From positions 56,011,849 through 56,075,848 of the forward strand of contig ML679941.1 in the NCBI GenBank assembly GCA_007922225.1: a DNA stretch of 64,000 bases, read 5' to 3'. Below, piece by piece: positions 24,861-38,300 of this stretch. The translations under genes and the position numbers were made by a program. The stretch comes from Emydura subglobosa (taxonomy: Eukaryota; Chordata; Testudines; Chelidae). Numbering within the stretch: position 1 is the stretch's first letter; every line of letters starts with the position of its first letter. Below the pieces are notes generated by a model, which saw only the letters and a program-made list of their open reading frames with translations, made no database searches and was not told the DNA's origin.

Positions 24861-24928
24861 AAAATCATGGCCCTATTGAAGTCAATGGGAATTTTTTCAT
24901 TGAATTCAGTGGGGCCAGGATTTCACCC
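24861..24928. repeat. Palindromic MITE-like repeat, family A
   Basis: AAAATCATGGCCCTATTGAAGTCAATGGGAA is mirrored by TTCATTGAATTCAGTGGGGCCAGGATTT. Same unit as at 1431 and 63090. Confidence 0.75.
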
Positions 24929-25210
24929 TGCACTTTATTAAGTATTCTAAACAATTTTGGTAGCTGGACAATGGGATCAGAAGCTTTCAAAGAAGTTTAA
25001 AATGACAAAACTGATTTACCTAAACACTCTCCATTACCTCTGGCCCCAAACACCGTAGGCACAGGCCCATATGCTGATTATCAATGCTTTAGTACATTTT
25101 TGATATACTAAAGTAATATACTATTTACTAAAGTAAAATCTCCTAAAAGTAGATTTTATATTTTTGTGCAGCAAGGAGTTACCCTTAATTAGAACACCTG
25201 TTGATGTTTT

Positions 25211-25316
25211 AGGCCCAATTCAGCAAGATACTTAAACATGTCAGTACCTGATATCGATGGTACTGGTCCCATGCTTAAAGCTTGGTTTGTGCTTTAAACC
25301 TGCTGAATCAGGGCCC
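25211..25316. repeat. Palindromic repeat, family C
   Basis: AGGCCCAATTCAGCAAG...ACTTAAACATG is mirrored by CATGCTTAAAGC...CTGCTGAATCAGGGCCC around a GATATC-containing centre. Related long hairpins are at 53345, 59722 and 61577. Confidence 0.65.
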
Positions 25317-26719
25317 TTAATACATTTTCCGCTGACAGAACCAAAAATCTTTTTGCCATAGCCTCAAGGTTTTTCTCTACTATTTCCTCTCAGTTATCAA
25401 CCTGGAAGATTGTATTTGTTACAGTACGTAATTTAGCATCAAAGGAGTCAAACCACTCTTCTCAAGAGAAAACGGATAGCTTTTAAACCTGATTCAGCTG
25501 AGACATTAGCTCTGGTAACCTGTTCATCGTCTTTGGTTTTTTTTAAAGAAAAATATGGCCCGTTCCATGATAGCACTAGCCTTGGCACATGTTCTCCCTG
25601 CTCTCTTATCCCTGAATGATGTCAGTAAATCAGTTAGCAGATGGAATTTCAAATTCAGGGACAGAGAGCGCTAAAGGCAGTGCTAGTAGTTCAAGGAACA
25701 CAGTTTATAGCCATCCCCAAGTATATTTGGACAGCCAAAGAAGGATTGCAAGCTGCAACATGCTTGCATATTGCAGTGGTGTTGCAATATGGTATATGCA
25801 AATACAATGTGGAGTGAGTAAAAAGAAACAAAGCAAGCCATTGGAAATCTTTCATGAAAATAACTGTAGCACAGTCGATACCAAAGAACATGCACTGGCA
25901 TTTCGCTAGATACATCCGGTCTGACTGTTGCTGTTATATTTTAACTGCCAAACAACAACAGGCTTATAATGAACTTGGTTACAATGACATTCCACTTCTA
26001 CTGAAGCGAGTTGAAAGTCCAGAATTATTTCAGTGAATTTCAGTGGACTTTCACTCCTTTAATAGCGACACTTTTTACAATGCTTTATCCTGCAACATGT
26101 TGAGCACCTCTAGCAAAATGCTTTGTGAACTCACCTCCTAGTGATTTCAGCACCTTCAGAGCCTCATTGTTCATTCCAATACAAGAAGATTCCACTGTGC
26201 TAATCCTATACAAATGCACAGTTATCATCTACCATATTAGTGTTAGGTAAATGCCTTTTTACAAGGAGATCATCATCTTCCCTTCTACTTCCGCTCCAAA
26301 GGCCTTGGTGCTGCTGGTTGCTGAGCTCTTCCGAGAGCTCCATTGTCTTTAATGGCAGTTGAGGATGCTCAGCACTTCTCGGAAGGATTCAACATTTTGC
26401 AGGATGGGGCCTAACATGAGAAGAGAAGAAAATCTGCCACAATCCCCGTAAAGGGATGGCTTGCTCTCTTTTGATCTCGCTTCTACTACTCCCAGCAGGA
26501 TGTTATGAGGAGCTGGGGTGGTCTTGGTGCAGCTGCTCTTAATGGAGAGGGAAGAGAAGGTGTTTTTACTACAAGCTGCACTCTTCTAGGAGTTTCTCAG
26601 AATGCTGCAAAATCATCTGTGTTCCCAGGAGGAAGAGAGAAGGGGATATTGATGTGGACACAGCAGCAAAATGAGGACAGACACATGCATGGAATTAAGT
26701 GGCAGGCCACAACTTTTAT

Positions 26720-27560
26720 TTAACTTTAACATAAGGGAGGGCTTACCCGCCCATCACTCATCCTCTTCTGTACCAGACATTTTATTGGTTCCAATGCAGC
26801 GGGTTCCTTACCACAATGCAGGGTAGGTTCTTCTCAGCCTACCCACAAGGACTCATCTTTCTTCTGAGTCCTAGTGCCCTCCCCTTACCCCATGAGAGGG
26901 GCAGAGGGTGCAGCAGGGTGGGGACCTTGACCCACGAAGGCCACAGGGTCTGACCTTGACCTGCAAAGGCCCTGTGGTCTCACTATCACTTGAGCCCAAG
27001 GCTCATCTCCAAAATCCCAGATCTTTTTACCTCTGGGAACTGTTCAGTTTATTCTCTTAACTGCACTGGAAACTGGCCACAAGTTGCAATGGATAAACAA
27101 CTCCATTCTGATACCTCAATCAGGTACTAAGCATGTTCCTACCTAACCCACTGTGGCTTGAAGGTAAAAAATTCCCTAGTCCTCCACCAGTTGGCCCATG
27201 GGATAAAAAATTCCTTCCTTACCCACTAAGCAGATGATCAGCTAGCCTCCCATCATCTGTCAGGCCACATTAGCATTCCTAGGTGGCGTGGGTTGCTGAA
27301 ACAGAGCCGAAAGAGGCTCTACATGGCCCCTGCTCCTGGTTAAATTCTGGGAGTTGGGGAATGCTGGCCAATCAGCACCTCTCTTAGCCAGCTGGCCAAT
27401 GGGTGCCAGAGACTCCCAGGAGGAGGAGCTACTTATTGTCCCTTGGCAAGTGCCTCCCTCCCTTGGCCCTGAGACTGTCCCAATTTTCGACCAGCCCAAT
27501 CAATTTCCCCCACCCATTGATGCAGGTGAGTGGCATTTTTGCCAGACAGGCCTTCACCCA
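26720..27560 (-). repeat. Unresolved GC-rich repeat block, probable LINE UTR reversed
   Basis: Read on the minus strand, the middle has 'GGAAGGAATTTTTTATCCCATGGGCCAACTGGTGG' and 'CCATTGCAACTTG', which resembles the 11766/23396 repeat type. 27260-27560 is GC-rich without a recognisable domain. Boundaries are estimated from composition. Confidence 0.35.
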
Positions 27561-28120
27561 TCATAGTGAAGCTCCACATATAGTGAAGTTTTTGTGTTGG
27601 GAGTAAAAATTCTCCAACTATAAAAGGGCCCCACCTTGTACCAAAATAATTACCATGAGTTTTGTTTGCTCTTAATAAAGTTGTATCATCAAGCAGCTGT
27701 GACAGACAGGAGGAAAACTGCTGAAGTTTCTGTTTGTTTATTGACATTTCCACAAGTGTTTTATCAATTAAAGAAAAGCAAAAGACCCACCTTTCAGAAC
27801 CCGGAACATTCTCACTTTGACGACAGTAACCACTATCTTCCATGGCTGTGTCTCTGCAGAAAGAGTAAAGCTTACAAAAAGATAAACATACAAGTAATGG
27901 TCCAAGCAGATACCAGATAAATCTTTCTATGTAGCTGTGACAATAGACCTTAAATTTTACCTGCAGTTATCTCAGCTATTCCATGAACTCCTTTCCAGAG
28001 CAGAGATTTCTAGTTGTGCAGAACTGTATTGAAACAGTGCAGAATTGCAGGAATGTACATTTCTATCAGCTTAATGTTTATTACAGAATTTTTACTTAAA
28101 AAAAAAAAAAGAATCATTTT

Positions 28121-28349
28121 AGAGTACATCTACACTACAATCTGCGGTGGGACTGTAGGTTGGGTAGACATACCAGCACTCACATGGCTAAAAATAGCAG
28201 CATACAGTCAACACACAGTTTCCAGCCATACAGGTAGGTCCCCAGGGTGCTTGTACTGCCTGCCTTGAAGCCCACCACATCTACACTGCTATATTTACCC
28301 ATGCCAGTGTGGGTATTTCTACCTTGGATTGCAGTATAGACATACCCTG
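28121..28349. repeat. hAT-like element, 'ATGTCTACAC' family
   Basis: The left end GAGTACATCTACACTACAATC and right end GATTGCAGTATAGACATACCCTG are inverted. Internal CATCTACACTGCTA phrases are typical of the family. It lies 10 bp after an A12 run. Noncoding. Confidence 0.65.
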
Positions 28350-29289
28350 AGTGGACAAACTCAAGCCAGGCTTCTACAAAAATTGAAGCACGTGCATACG
28401 GTTCCTTATGTGATTAGCCCCCCTGAGATGCATGAGACTACTCATGTGAGTAAAGTTGTGCCAGATAGGTATAAGTATTTGCAGTACTGCTTCTTCATTT
28501 GTAAGATTCTAAAATGGATTTCTAAACCAATATATTCCAAAAATAAATAAATGCAATAACATGGTTTCCTTTTAATTGCCTTTTTATTACTGAGAACTCA
28601 TATATTTTAGCATTTTTGTTTAGTGTAATATTTCTGAAACAACAAATCGTGGAACTGTGGGAACTAAAATAAAATTCAACTATTTTGAAATTTAAATTTA
28701 AAACATATACAAACAACAGAGGCCATATGTTTGGTTATGTAAGGGCTATAAACAAACTCATTCATTCCCCCTTTCCGAAATCATTAACTAAATGCACATA
28801 ATCAAGGCAGACAATCCATCCATCCTCAGCTCTGTAGGGGAGGGAGGTATTTACCCATCCAGTTTCAGATCATTAATCAAAGTCCATCCAGAGTCCAACT
28901 GAAGTCAAGCTTCCCTTGAATGACTTAGTGTAATGGAAAACAAAACCCCAGAAACAATGCACTTTCTGGCTTCAGTGCTGAAGTGTACAAAAAATTCTAA
29001 CTACACATGGAAAATCATTCTGGCCTGCCTGAGAAAACATATACATGTGCAAATGCAGTAATATGTTATTTAAAAGGTGACAATTGCAAAGTATGCATGC
29101 ACTATTCAAAAACCACTATACAGATTTAAACATAGACAACATGAATCACATCTGAGAGAAGAATAAACCCAATATCCTACAAGTTAGCTACCTGTGATAT
29201 CAACAAAAGCATTAATTTCCCTGTGGTGCCCAGATTGGCGTAGGATGGGAATAGCAGGTAGAAAAACACAAGAAAGCACTTAAAAAAGT

Positions 29290-30825
29290 GGGAAGAATAG
29301 AGCAATCACATTTGCAGCATTTGCCCCAAAAAACCAGATAACTTGCACCCAAGAGTGTTAAAAGAATTCGCCAAGGATCTCTCTGAACCAGTAATGTTGA
29401 TTTTAAACAAATCTTGGAACACTCGGAAAGTTCCAGAGACTGGAAAAAAGTGAATGTTTTGCCAATATTTAAAAAGGATAAATGGGATGATCTGGGAATC
29501 TGTAGATCGGTTAGCCTGACATCAGTCCCATGCAAAATCATGGAAGGCTGATAAGGGAGATAATTAGTAAAAAAAAATTAAAAGTCGGTAATATATTTAA
29601 TTCCAATCAACATCAGTTTATGAAAAATAAGTTCTGTCAAACAACCTTGATATAGTTTTGGGTTTTTTTACGTTTGCTTGATAAAACTAATGATGTTCAC
29701 ATAATATACTTAAGACTTCTTTTAGTCCCACACAACATTTTGATTAAAAAATTAGAACTATGCGTAATCAATGCATCCCATATCAAATACTGGTTAACAG
29801 TTAGATCTCAAAAAGAGATTCTAAAGAGGGAATCATCATGCAATGGGGAATCTTTCTAGTGGGATCTGTAGGGATCTGTTCTTGGCTCCATGTTTTTCTA
29901 CATCTGTACCAATGAGCTGGAAGAAAATATAAAATAATTGCTGGTAAAGTTTGAAGAGGATACAAAAATTGGTGGACTGGTAAATGATGGGGACAATTAT
30001 GCAGACTGATCTGGATTGCTTGGAAAGGTATGCTCATTTAAACTACACTCATATTAACAAAGCCAAATGCAAGGACATACATTTAGGAACAAAGAATGTA
30101 GATCACATTTATAAGAGGAGGGAGGGGCTATACTCCTCTAGAAAGCAGTGACTCTGAAAAATATTTAGGGGTCACGGTTGGTAACCAGTTGAGTATGAGC
30201 TTCCAGTGTGATGATGTAGTGAAGATGGTGAATGTGGATTCCATGGCTGCATGAGCACAGGTGGCAAAGTGAAGTAGTAGTATCTCCGTATACAGCATTA
30301 GTGAGACCATCCTGAGTCTACTTCAGGTATCCACACTTCAGAAAGGAAGCTGACAAACTGGAAATGATTCAGAAAAGAGCTACAAAAACAATCTGAGGTT
30401 TCGAAAATCTGCCTGACAGTGAGAACCTAAAGAAGCTCAGTCCATTTAATTTATCAAGAGATGGTTAAGAGGTGACTTGACATTGGTCTACAAGTATCTT
30501 TATGAGGAAGAGGTTTCTGATAGTTGAGAGCTCTTTAATGTAGCAGAACAAAAGTATAATGTGATCTAGTGGTTGGAATCTGAAGTTAGACAAATTCAGA
30601 CTAGAAACAGGTACACATTTTTATCAGTGAAGACAATTAACCACTGGAAAAATGTACTTAGGGATGTGGTAGTTTCTCCCTCACTTGCTATTTTTAAGTC
30701 AGGACTAGATGTTTTTCTAAAAGTCATGGTCCTGATGCAGAAATTACTAGGTGAGGTTCTTTGACCTAGAAAGTCAGATTAGACTAAATAATGACCCCGC
30801 TGGCCATGAAATCTTTGACTGTATG
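29290..30825 (+). mobile_element. CR1 LINE, long 5'-truncated copy
   Basis: About 1.5 kb, from the region before the reverse transcriptase (CCAGATAACTTGCACCC...GTTAGCCTGACATC) through degraded RT motifs to the 3' end near ATCTTTGACTGTATGAAA. The catalytic box at about 29950-29965 reads F-E-E-D-T instead of F-A-D-D-T, and many stops interrupt the frame. It is a parallel copy to 4110-5895 and sense to LGR5. Confidence 0.88.
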
Positions 30826-31361
30826 AAAAATGACAAATTACTCTGGTGAATTTTCTCCCAGAGAGAATTTTGCAAAAAAACCCAAAACTTTGACCTAGAA
30901 AATCCTGGGCCAATTAGAGTCAACTCAAATATATTCCAAAAGGCAACTAAACTCACCCTTACTTTCCTCCATTCAAAAAATGTTTTTAAGCTACTACACT
31001 TTGAAATAGTGCAAGACACTATATGTACAATTCACCACAAAAAGATCTAATGAGGATCCGAAACTGGAAAAATAATTACTACCTACTGAAACAAAACTGT
31101 AAAGGTGCATAGCGTTCCAATGAAATAGCTATGGTCCATCTTTCATAAACAGTCCCCTCCCTCCTCTGAACATCTGGAATCCTTATTCAGGAGCTGTTAA
31201 AGAGGTGTGGTTTTCCAGTTAAAGCTTTCTACAGGGAATATTCCACTTCACACAGAAAGTACGAACCTCAGTAGAGCCCGTTTGGATGGGAGTCTTTGGT
31301 ATAGAGTTTTATTGTGACATTAATCAAAGTCTTGTTACAGTGTTCTCTTTTATCTGCTCCA

Positions 31362-31585
31362 TGGAGAGGAAGGGTGGTCCAGTGGGTTAGCTCTAGCTTG
31401 AGTCTTTGAAGAGCTTCATTCAAATACCTGCACCACCACAGACGCAGTGTGAAAACAGACAAGGTGCTTAGACTACCTTAAGGCTCAGTTGCCCATCTGT
31501 ACTTTTTAACCTCTCAGGGATGTTGTGGGGATAAATATATTAAGAGGCACTCAGATACCATATTGCAGGGGGCCATATAAGAAAA
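31362..31585 (+). mobile_element. MIR/CORE-type SINE, nearly full length
   Basis: The head GGTGGTCCAGTGGGTTAGCTCTAG is the tRNA-like 5' end. It is followed by 'AAGGCTCAGTTGCCCATCTGTAC' and the 3' part 'GGGATGTTGTGGGGATAAATATATTAAGAGGCACTCAGATACCA'. Old and diverged; not expected to be transcribed by Pol III. Confidence 0.75.
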
Positions 31586-32283
31586 ATCCATTATTTCACA
31601 TCATGGAATATCTTTCTTACATTCACTTCCTGAAGAAGGCATCTCTTTTTGGAAAAATAGCAGACCTCACAAACACGTTTGTGATGTCTCTTTATTTAAG
31701 TTTATAAGACTCCCCCAAAGTTAAGGTGCTATAGAAATAGAAAGTCTTGTAAGAAATTTTAGCAGTTACACCCAGGGCCAAATTTTTTATAAATGTGTGC
31801 CTGAGGAAAGGATGCATGCTCCATTACTGCATGTGCAGTCATGGTAAATGAGCTGTGGTCATTAATGTGTGCATGTACTGTGATTGTGCACACAATTACA
31901 TTACATGCACACAAAAATTATGCATGCACAGCTCTAAAAATATGAGCCAGAATGTTCCGTAATACCACTGGTAGTCAATTTATATTTTAGTATTAGACAT
32001 TGTTTACCCTTTAAAAAGAACAGTATGAACAATTAGATGTACATTATAAACCATAAACTTGATTTATAGTGAAAGTGCATTTGTCTCTGCAGCCCAGCTG
32101 CCAGTAAATTGACTACACAGTTACAGGATTTTTGTTCATAGTATATTAATGATGACAAAACAAGGCTCCTAAACAACTGCCTTTGGCATCAGTGATTCAA
32201 ACATACTCATGTTGCTTTTTAACAACCAAATTAATTCCACATGAAGAGAAATGTATTTACCCCCTTTTTTTTAAACCCTGCAG

Positions 32284-32355
32284 ACGTCTTGCAGGAAATG
32301 GCTTGACATACATTCCCAAAGGAGCATTTGCCGGCCTTTTCAGTCTTAAAGTGCT
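32284..32355 (+). CDS. LGR5: LGR5 exon 3 (LRR)
   Basis: 72 bp after ...AAACCCTGCAG and before GTAAGTAAAC, phase 2/2. It encodes RLAGNGLTYIPKGAFAGLFS and LKV, human positions 96-118. LAGN-LTYIPKGAF-GL is almost word for word LGR5. LGR4 has a different LRR here. The acceptor has a long pyrimidine tract (CCCCCTTTTTTTT). Confidence 0.95.
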
Positions 32356-34284
32356 GTAAGTAAACTGTGTGTTGTTTGATATATTTCTGATTTCCTCAAT
32401 GCTCCAGGGAAATAATTAACATGTAAAGATATGATCAAGTAAATTGCATATTTTGATCAGTTCATTGTGAGCGATTCAGATGGAATGAAGATACATATTA
32501 ACATTTGTAGATCTTTGCTTTATCATATAGAAAATGTCCTAAACACAAATGGTTCTAAAAACAGCTTGCTCATCAATTAAATGTCACTGTACAATATCAA
32601 AGACAAAAATTGTTCCAGTTAATAGTTTCTTTAACTGTCCAAAATAGCTCTGAATTCAAGTCTAAAAACTTCAGGGGCGTTTTTAATGGTCGGATAAAAC
32701 TGAGGATAATTTTTCTTTTACCTTTTTTGAGGGGTAAAATGGGTAGATTAATTACTGTAAACATGGCATAATTTAAACACAGCTCTCAATTCATATCTAA
32801 ATCTTGTGTCCTCCTGGATGTAATGAGTGCAGGACAAGCTCAGAGTCTATCCAAAAACCAAATTACAGGATATTCTCTGCCTTTTTTATACTTACTTTTG
32901 ACTAAAAACATATACATTTGAGAAGTATTATACTGAACATAATAAAAGTTGTAAAAATAACATTATGGGCCAAATCCCATTCTGTTTACCTGACTTGATT
33001 TCAGGGGGAGTTTTGCTTGGGTAAGGATGACAAAATTTTCCCCTTACTGCATAAAATGCCAACTGTCTATTCAGTATCAGCCAAATCCAGAGATCCTATT
33101 CACTTTAAGATTATGCCCAGCTACTGCAAGACATGCAAGTGGGGAAAAGGTATCCAGGACTCTCTCCCTTCTCCCCTCAGGAGTTGGCACAGTAGAGGCC
33201 TTTGGTTCAGGAAACTCTGGGGCTGCCAAGGAATAGTGTTACTATCAGAAATAATCTAATCTAATTCTCTAATGGAACCGAGAGGGAGCAGGGCCAAAGC
33301 CCCACTATCCCTTCTGCAGTGACCAGCTCAGCTTCTGGCTGGACATAGAGGAGAGCTGGTAGCTCTCAGTACGGTCCCTTACTGGATGGCTGGGCCTTAA
33401 CAGCACAATAGAGTCCTTCATTTTTACTCGGGCAAAGCCCCTTTGCACAGTGAGAGTTTGCCCAAGCATGGACTTGGGGCTTTGGCACTTCTTGGGTTTT
33501 CTGAAAATCATCTATTCCTCCCCTAGCCCCAAAGGTTGCATCAAAATCTGGGAAAAGTGCAAAAGAAATGAAAAGTGCATTTCAACCCCTGAAAAGAAGG
33601 CAGTTGTGAGTGTGACAGATATAGAACGGATTATTTTTCAGGTCATTGCCTTTTTTTGTGCAACAAGACGCAACTTCCTCTGTAGCCTTGAAAAAACTAA
33701 TCTCACCAGGCCAAATTCTATAATCTTTACGCAGGCAAAACTCTACTTGGGTCAAAGTTTAAAGTCTTTACTGAAAAAAATTCCAATTAGCTGTAATAGC
33801 TATTTTCTTGAGTAAGAATTTTGGGAGTTGGTCCTTTGCCTTTAAAGTTTTGCCTGAGTAAGAAATGGGAAGGAACTTGAGTTTTTGTGGGGAGGCAGGT
33901 TCATAAGCACCTGAAAAAAGCTAGGAGCACAAGTCCCATTGAAAGCCAGTGGGATTTATGCTGTGAACTGGCTCAGATGCTTTTGAAAATCCAACCCTTA
34001 GCTGGCATGCTACTATTAATAGTTATGTCATGCTCACCTTAAGAAGACAAATTCACTAATGAAAGAATGCAAAATGTGGGTTTTACAGGTGATTTAGTAA
34101 TTTTTAGATACCTGTGTAAATTGCGTCTTCATTTGATAAAGTCAAAATCTGCTCTCCATAACACCCGTACAATCCCATTCCTGGAGTTTCCTGGGTATAA
34201 GAGAGCAAAATTTGTACAAAGTCTGTAATATAAAATCATTTCCTTCTCTTACATTATTTCTGGATTTTGTTACTCTAAATGCAG
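32356..34284 (+). other. LGR5: LGR5 intron 3 (1.9 kb)
   Basis: GTAAGT...CTCTAAATGCAG. It contains short palindrome-like pieces of the 'CAAATCCCATTCTG/GCCTGAGTAAG' type at 32970-33040 and 33700-33860, and nothing else I recognise. The 121-codon frame at 33450-33815 has no recognisable domain. Confidence 0.85.
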
Positions 34285-34356
34285 AATGCTGCAGAACAAT
34301 CAGTTAAGGCAGGTTCCCGCTGAAGCACTCCAGAACTTACGCAGTCTTCAATCTCT
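34285..34356 (+). CDS. LGR5: LGR5 exon 4 (LRR)
   Basis: 72 bp, phase 2/2, acceptor TACTCTAAATGCAG and donor GTAAGT. It encodes MLQNNQLRQVPAEALQNLRS and LQS, human positions 120-142. The segment contributes to the concave face just before the main R-spondin contact repeats (family knowledge). It is highly conserved with LGR5 (LQNNQLR-VP-EALQNLRSLQS). Confidence 0.95.
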
Positions 34357-35024
34357 GTAAGTATACTTGATACACTAGACTATATTATGGTTTAACGTAA
34401 CTCATTTATAAGAGAATGTTGTTATCAAATAATATATATACCTGCTCAACTTTTTCTTCCCAATTCCCTTTGAATTGATTTTCAGCTCAATTCCATAGTC
34501 TTCAATTAAACATCAGAAGTGACTTCCTATGATGGACAGCTGCTTTACAGTACTTTAAGCTGGTTCAAGATCTAAGCAAAGATTCACTGCACTGTGATAC
34601 TTACTGTTCAGTCAAGTATAATTTGGAAGAGAAATTTCTTTCTTGAACACTGCTGATCTTTCTCGTCCTTAAGGTTTTCTGAAGAACACCTTTAAAAATA
34701 TCTCTAAATGACATTGTTTGGCATTAATTTTTGTTTTACAACACCGAAAACACTATTAATTCATGTAGCAAGGCACAACTGGAGTTTAATTCCCTTTTGT
34801 GTAATATGCCTGAATTACACATGTCAAACAGGTGTAATTTATGTGACTTGGCTGTATGATGTTAGCCTTGTCTGTGAGCCTCTATTTTATCAAACTTCTG
34901 CCCAGGTCAAAAGACCGAAAGTTACCAGTGGCTGGCTGTTTAGTGGCTTGTATGAAGTGACGTTACTAGTCTTACTGTAGTTCCCAGTACACACGTAAGA
35001 AAGGCTAGTCCTGTGAGTAACACA

Positions 35025-35370
35025 GGAGTGGGAGGTCAGTAGATAGAAATTCTATTTTCAGATTAGCTACAAACATACACTGTGACCTAGTCAAGAAACT
35101 GGAGTCTAAAATTTCAAAAGTATTGACTAATTTTGGGTACCGAACTTAAGACATCAAGGTAACTGAAGCAGGGCACTCAAAATCTTAGGTACCTTACATC
35201 TGGGAAAATGTGAAAATTCAGTTTGCAACTTCTTTGGGCTTTAGTTTTTCCCATCTACAAGATTGGTGCAACACCCATTCTCTTCACGAGGGTGCGTATA
35301 ATCTTTGTAAATTTTTCTTAGGTCCTCACATGGAAGGCACTAGAAAAATTCAAATATTTATTATCACAAC
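35025..35370 (+). mobile_element. MIR-type SINE with internal insertion
   Basis: 'CTGTGACCTAGTCAAG' (MIR core) is separated from 'GGGCTTTAGTTTTTCCCATCTACAAG...TTTGTAAATTTTTCTTAGGTCCTCACATGGAAGGCACTA' (MIR 3' part). Between them lies about 100 bp containing 'TTTCAAAAGTATTGACTAATTTTGGGTACC', a hairpin-repeat arm. I infer insertion of a palindromic repeat into an older SINE. Confidence 0.5.
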
Positions 35371-38300
35371 AATCATTACCACAGTTTGCACTAATTAACA
35401 ATCTAATTGGGAATCTGCAGACAGGATGAGAACTCAGAGGACATAGAGACTAAGAGCTCTACCATCTCAGGTCAGAGTTGAGGCATATTGATGGGTATTG
35501 TGGAAAAGCTTGAACTGTCTTAGACTTTGTTATAGCCCTGTTCTGTATATAAAGAGACGCCTCCAGGGTCATTAACTCAATATCTTTTGCATATGCTAAC
35601 TTCAGACAAAAATTTAAGAGAACAGAATTTACTGAAATTTTTTGTAATGATTTCAAACATAAAATGACATCTCTGTGACGTTCAATTACATATACATAAT
35701 GTTGAACAATATTATTGCCCATGCATTCTTATGTCTCTCTCGTACAACGTTTGGCTTCTGTATTTTCAAAAAGTTTATTACAGACTCTAGTGTAAAACAA
35801 TCTTAAGAATTGGTTATCTAATAATCCTTACTTCATTCAATGACCTTTTTAACTGACCAGAGACAGAGTAAAATATCTCAGGCGTATGCTTTTGAGGTTA
35901 TTCTTATTTCCTTTGATCTTAGTAAAAGTCATAGAAAAAAAACTCTGCTCTAATGACTACATTTGATTCCCTCCCTCCCCCCCCGGCCAACATAAAAAAA
36001 TAGTTATCTTGCTATAAGTACTCTGGACCAAAACATGATAAGCCAAGCAAACAAGGGATTCTTTGTTGCTTTGAGAGAGAATTTTCAGCACAGTTTCTAA
36101 ATAAAATGACAGTCTCTCTCATTCTTTGTTGCAAATGTCTTTCCCTGAGGTGGGGAAGAAGAAGAAGCTGAAGAAGAAAACCATAGGGTTATGTTGTCTG
36201 TGTAAAAGACTGGTATCTGGTGACCGAATTACAATAAAAAAAAGAATGACAGTGGCCAGTAGAAACTTTAAACAGCTGTGTAGCAGGCAGAAGATGGAGT
36301 GATAAGGGCTTGTACAGAAAAGCTACTATCAACTGAAAGAAGATATTTGGCAAAAATGAACTCTTTGAGGAAAAGAAAACCATGATTCTTTTGTTTGTTC
36401 AAACTGGGTTGTGCTTGTCAGATAAAGGTGTGTAGGGATTCAGTTTCTTGTTTCATACAGTGTAGTAATTTTCTGTTCATAAGGTGACTCTTGGTTTCTG
36501 ATTTACAATAGGAATTACTTTTTGAAACAACAAAAGTTCTTTCAAAAGAGTAATTAAAAGGTTAAAAAGCTCTTAGAAACCTTTTACCAAAGCAAAGTTT
36601 TCTTTAGGCCGGCCAGGTTTAGTATTTATTTATGTTTAACTTTATAGTCTGGCATGATGTGTGAGCCTCATTAACCCAGTCCTTAGGCTAGAGTAGTTGT
36701 GAACTGCTGAATGTTGGTCCCAGCTCTGTTGTCTTTTGTTTTGGTTTTTTACACTAAGATTATCATGTTTAGGGATGGGTAGCCAAGGTAATTCTATTGC
36801 TGCCTTAAAGGATGCATAGCTGAGCATGTGACTCTGCTAAACTCATTTAATTAACCCAAAAAGTTGCAACTTTTCCCTGCTCACTCAGAGCACCAGTTTA
36901 GTAGCAATTGTTTTATTTATGCATAAAAATGTACATTATAGGAGTCTTTTCCTCCATCCTCTGGTGTATAGATATGTTTTAATCCTCAAAATTGAATTAA
37001 TGTATTGGAGAATCAATCAACAGTTTCTTCCATACTTTCATCCAACTTCCGATAGTACTGGTGTTTGTTGCCGTTTCCACTCTGAATTGTCTCGGTTGTC
37101 TTCTGCAGATCATCTTTACTGCTGGTGACACTATCTTCCAGTCACCAGAGGTTTTTATTTAGAGAGGTGATTAAAAATGTAGCGCACATTACTTGCATAC
37201 TGTATGAAATCATTCTTAAATGGATGATGACTTCCATTGCTGGAGAAAAACACTGCTCCATGAGGCAGAGCCTGGGGCCCATGTGAAGCCTCACCAAAGT
37301 CAGCGAGGTTCCACTCAAGCATAGGAGACTGTGCCCACAGAGCAGCTTGCAGGATCAGGGCCTAACCTGTGAATATCCCAAACCAGTATTAAGGTTTTCC
37401 TGTAATTTCACCGAGGCTTAAATTCAACTCTGAGTCATAGTTTTGCTTTCTTACTTTGGCCTCATTGTTATTGGAAGCAGCCTTAATTGTTTTGAAATTT
37501 AAGTTACAAATATTCACATACTTTGCTAAGGTTCACCTCTCCCAAATGCTATGTTATCCTTAAAAATAAATAAATAAATAAAATCTTCTACAGGCACCAC
37601 CAAGTATTTACCAAATTGTAGAAAATAAGATTGATGCAGCAGGGCACAAAAGAGTTTGTATGTACTGAAAAACAAGAATAGGCTTTATTTCACCTGAAAC
37701 AACAGAAATCTTGAGAGAAAAATTTAAAACTGTTAACATCATTTGAAGCAAATGGAAAATGCAAACATTATTTCTTTTATTAAAGCTAAAGATGGAACAA
37801 TCCTTGAAACCCAGGATATTAAAATCCTTTTCAATTTTAAAGGGACTCTAGCTCCATTGTCAACTCTGAGGACATACTAGTTCAACAGTTCTTTAAAGGC
37901 ATCAACTACCTAGATTTGAGCCAAATGATTATGTGAAATACAGCATTCCTGTTTACATGAGGATTTTAAGGAAATAATCAGAGCACTTTCATTTGGGAAG
38001 TGTCCAAATCATAATGGATTCACCTCTGAGTTCTACAGAACCATGCTTTATAGCATACTGTAATTTTCACCTGAAGTATGAAGTGAAGGGAAATAACATG
38101 AAATACTAACCACAAGAATGAGACAGGCATTAATTTTTTGTGATAGCAAAGAAAGGAAAACCCATTCTCAAGTATCCTAACTAACATTATCACTGTTTTT
38201 CCAGGACTAATATATTGCATTTGCCAGTGTCACTTGGGTGCTGTCTACCTTACTTTATTCACCCTGAGCAAATAGGTTTCTTTAGAACAGATCATCAGCT

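Larger units (their letters stand above)
15103..32283 (+). other. LGR5: LGR5 intron 2 (17.2 kb)
   Basis: Starts GTAAGTATCA and ends TTTTTTTTAAACCCTGCAG. It holds CR1 copies (16411-16850 and 21840-22326 reverse, about 29290-30825 forward), MIR pieces (22330-22430, 31362-31585), hAT-like elements (20254, 28121), a GC-rich repeat block at 18590-19790, the repeat at 23396-23790, a C-rich tract to 24110 and an unresolved repeat block at 26720-27560. Stretches 15110-16400, 16860-17960, 20900-21690, 22600-23390, 24120-24860, 25320-26300, 28560-29280 and 31600-32280 are AT-rich and hold nothing I can identify. Confidence 0.85.
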
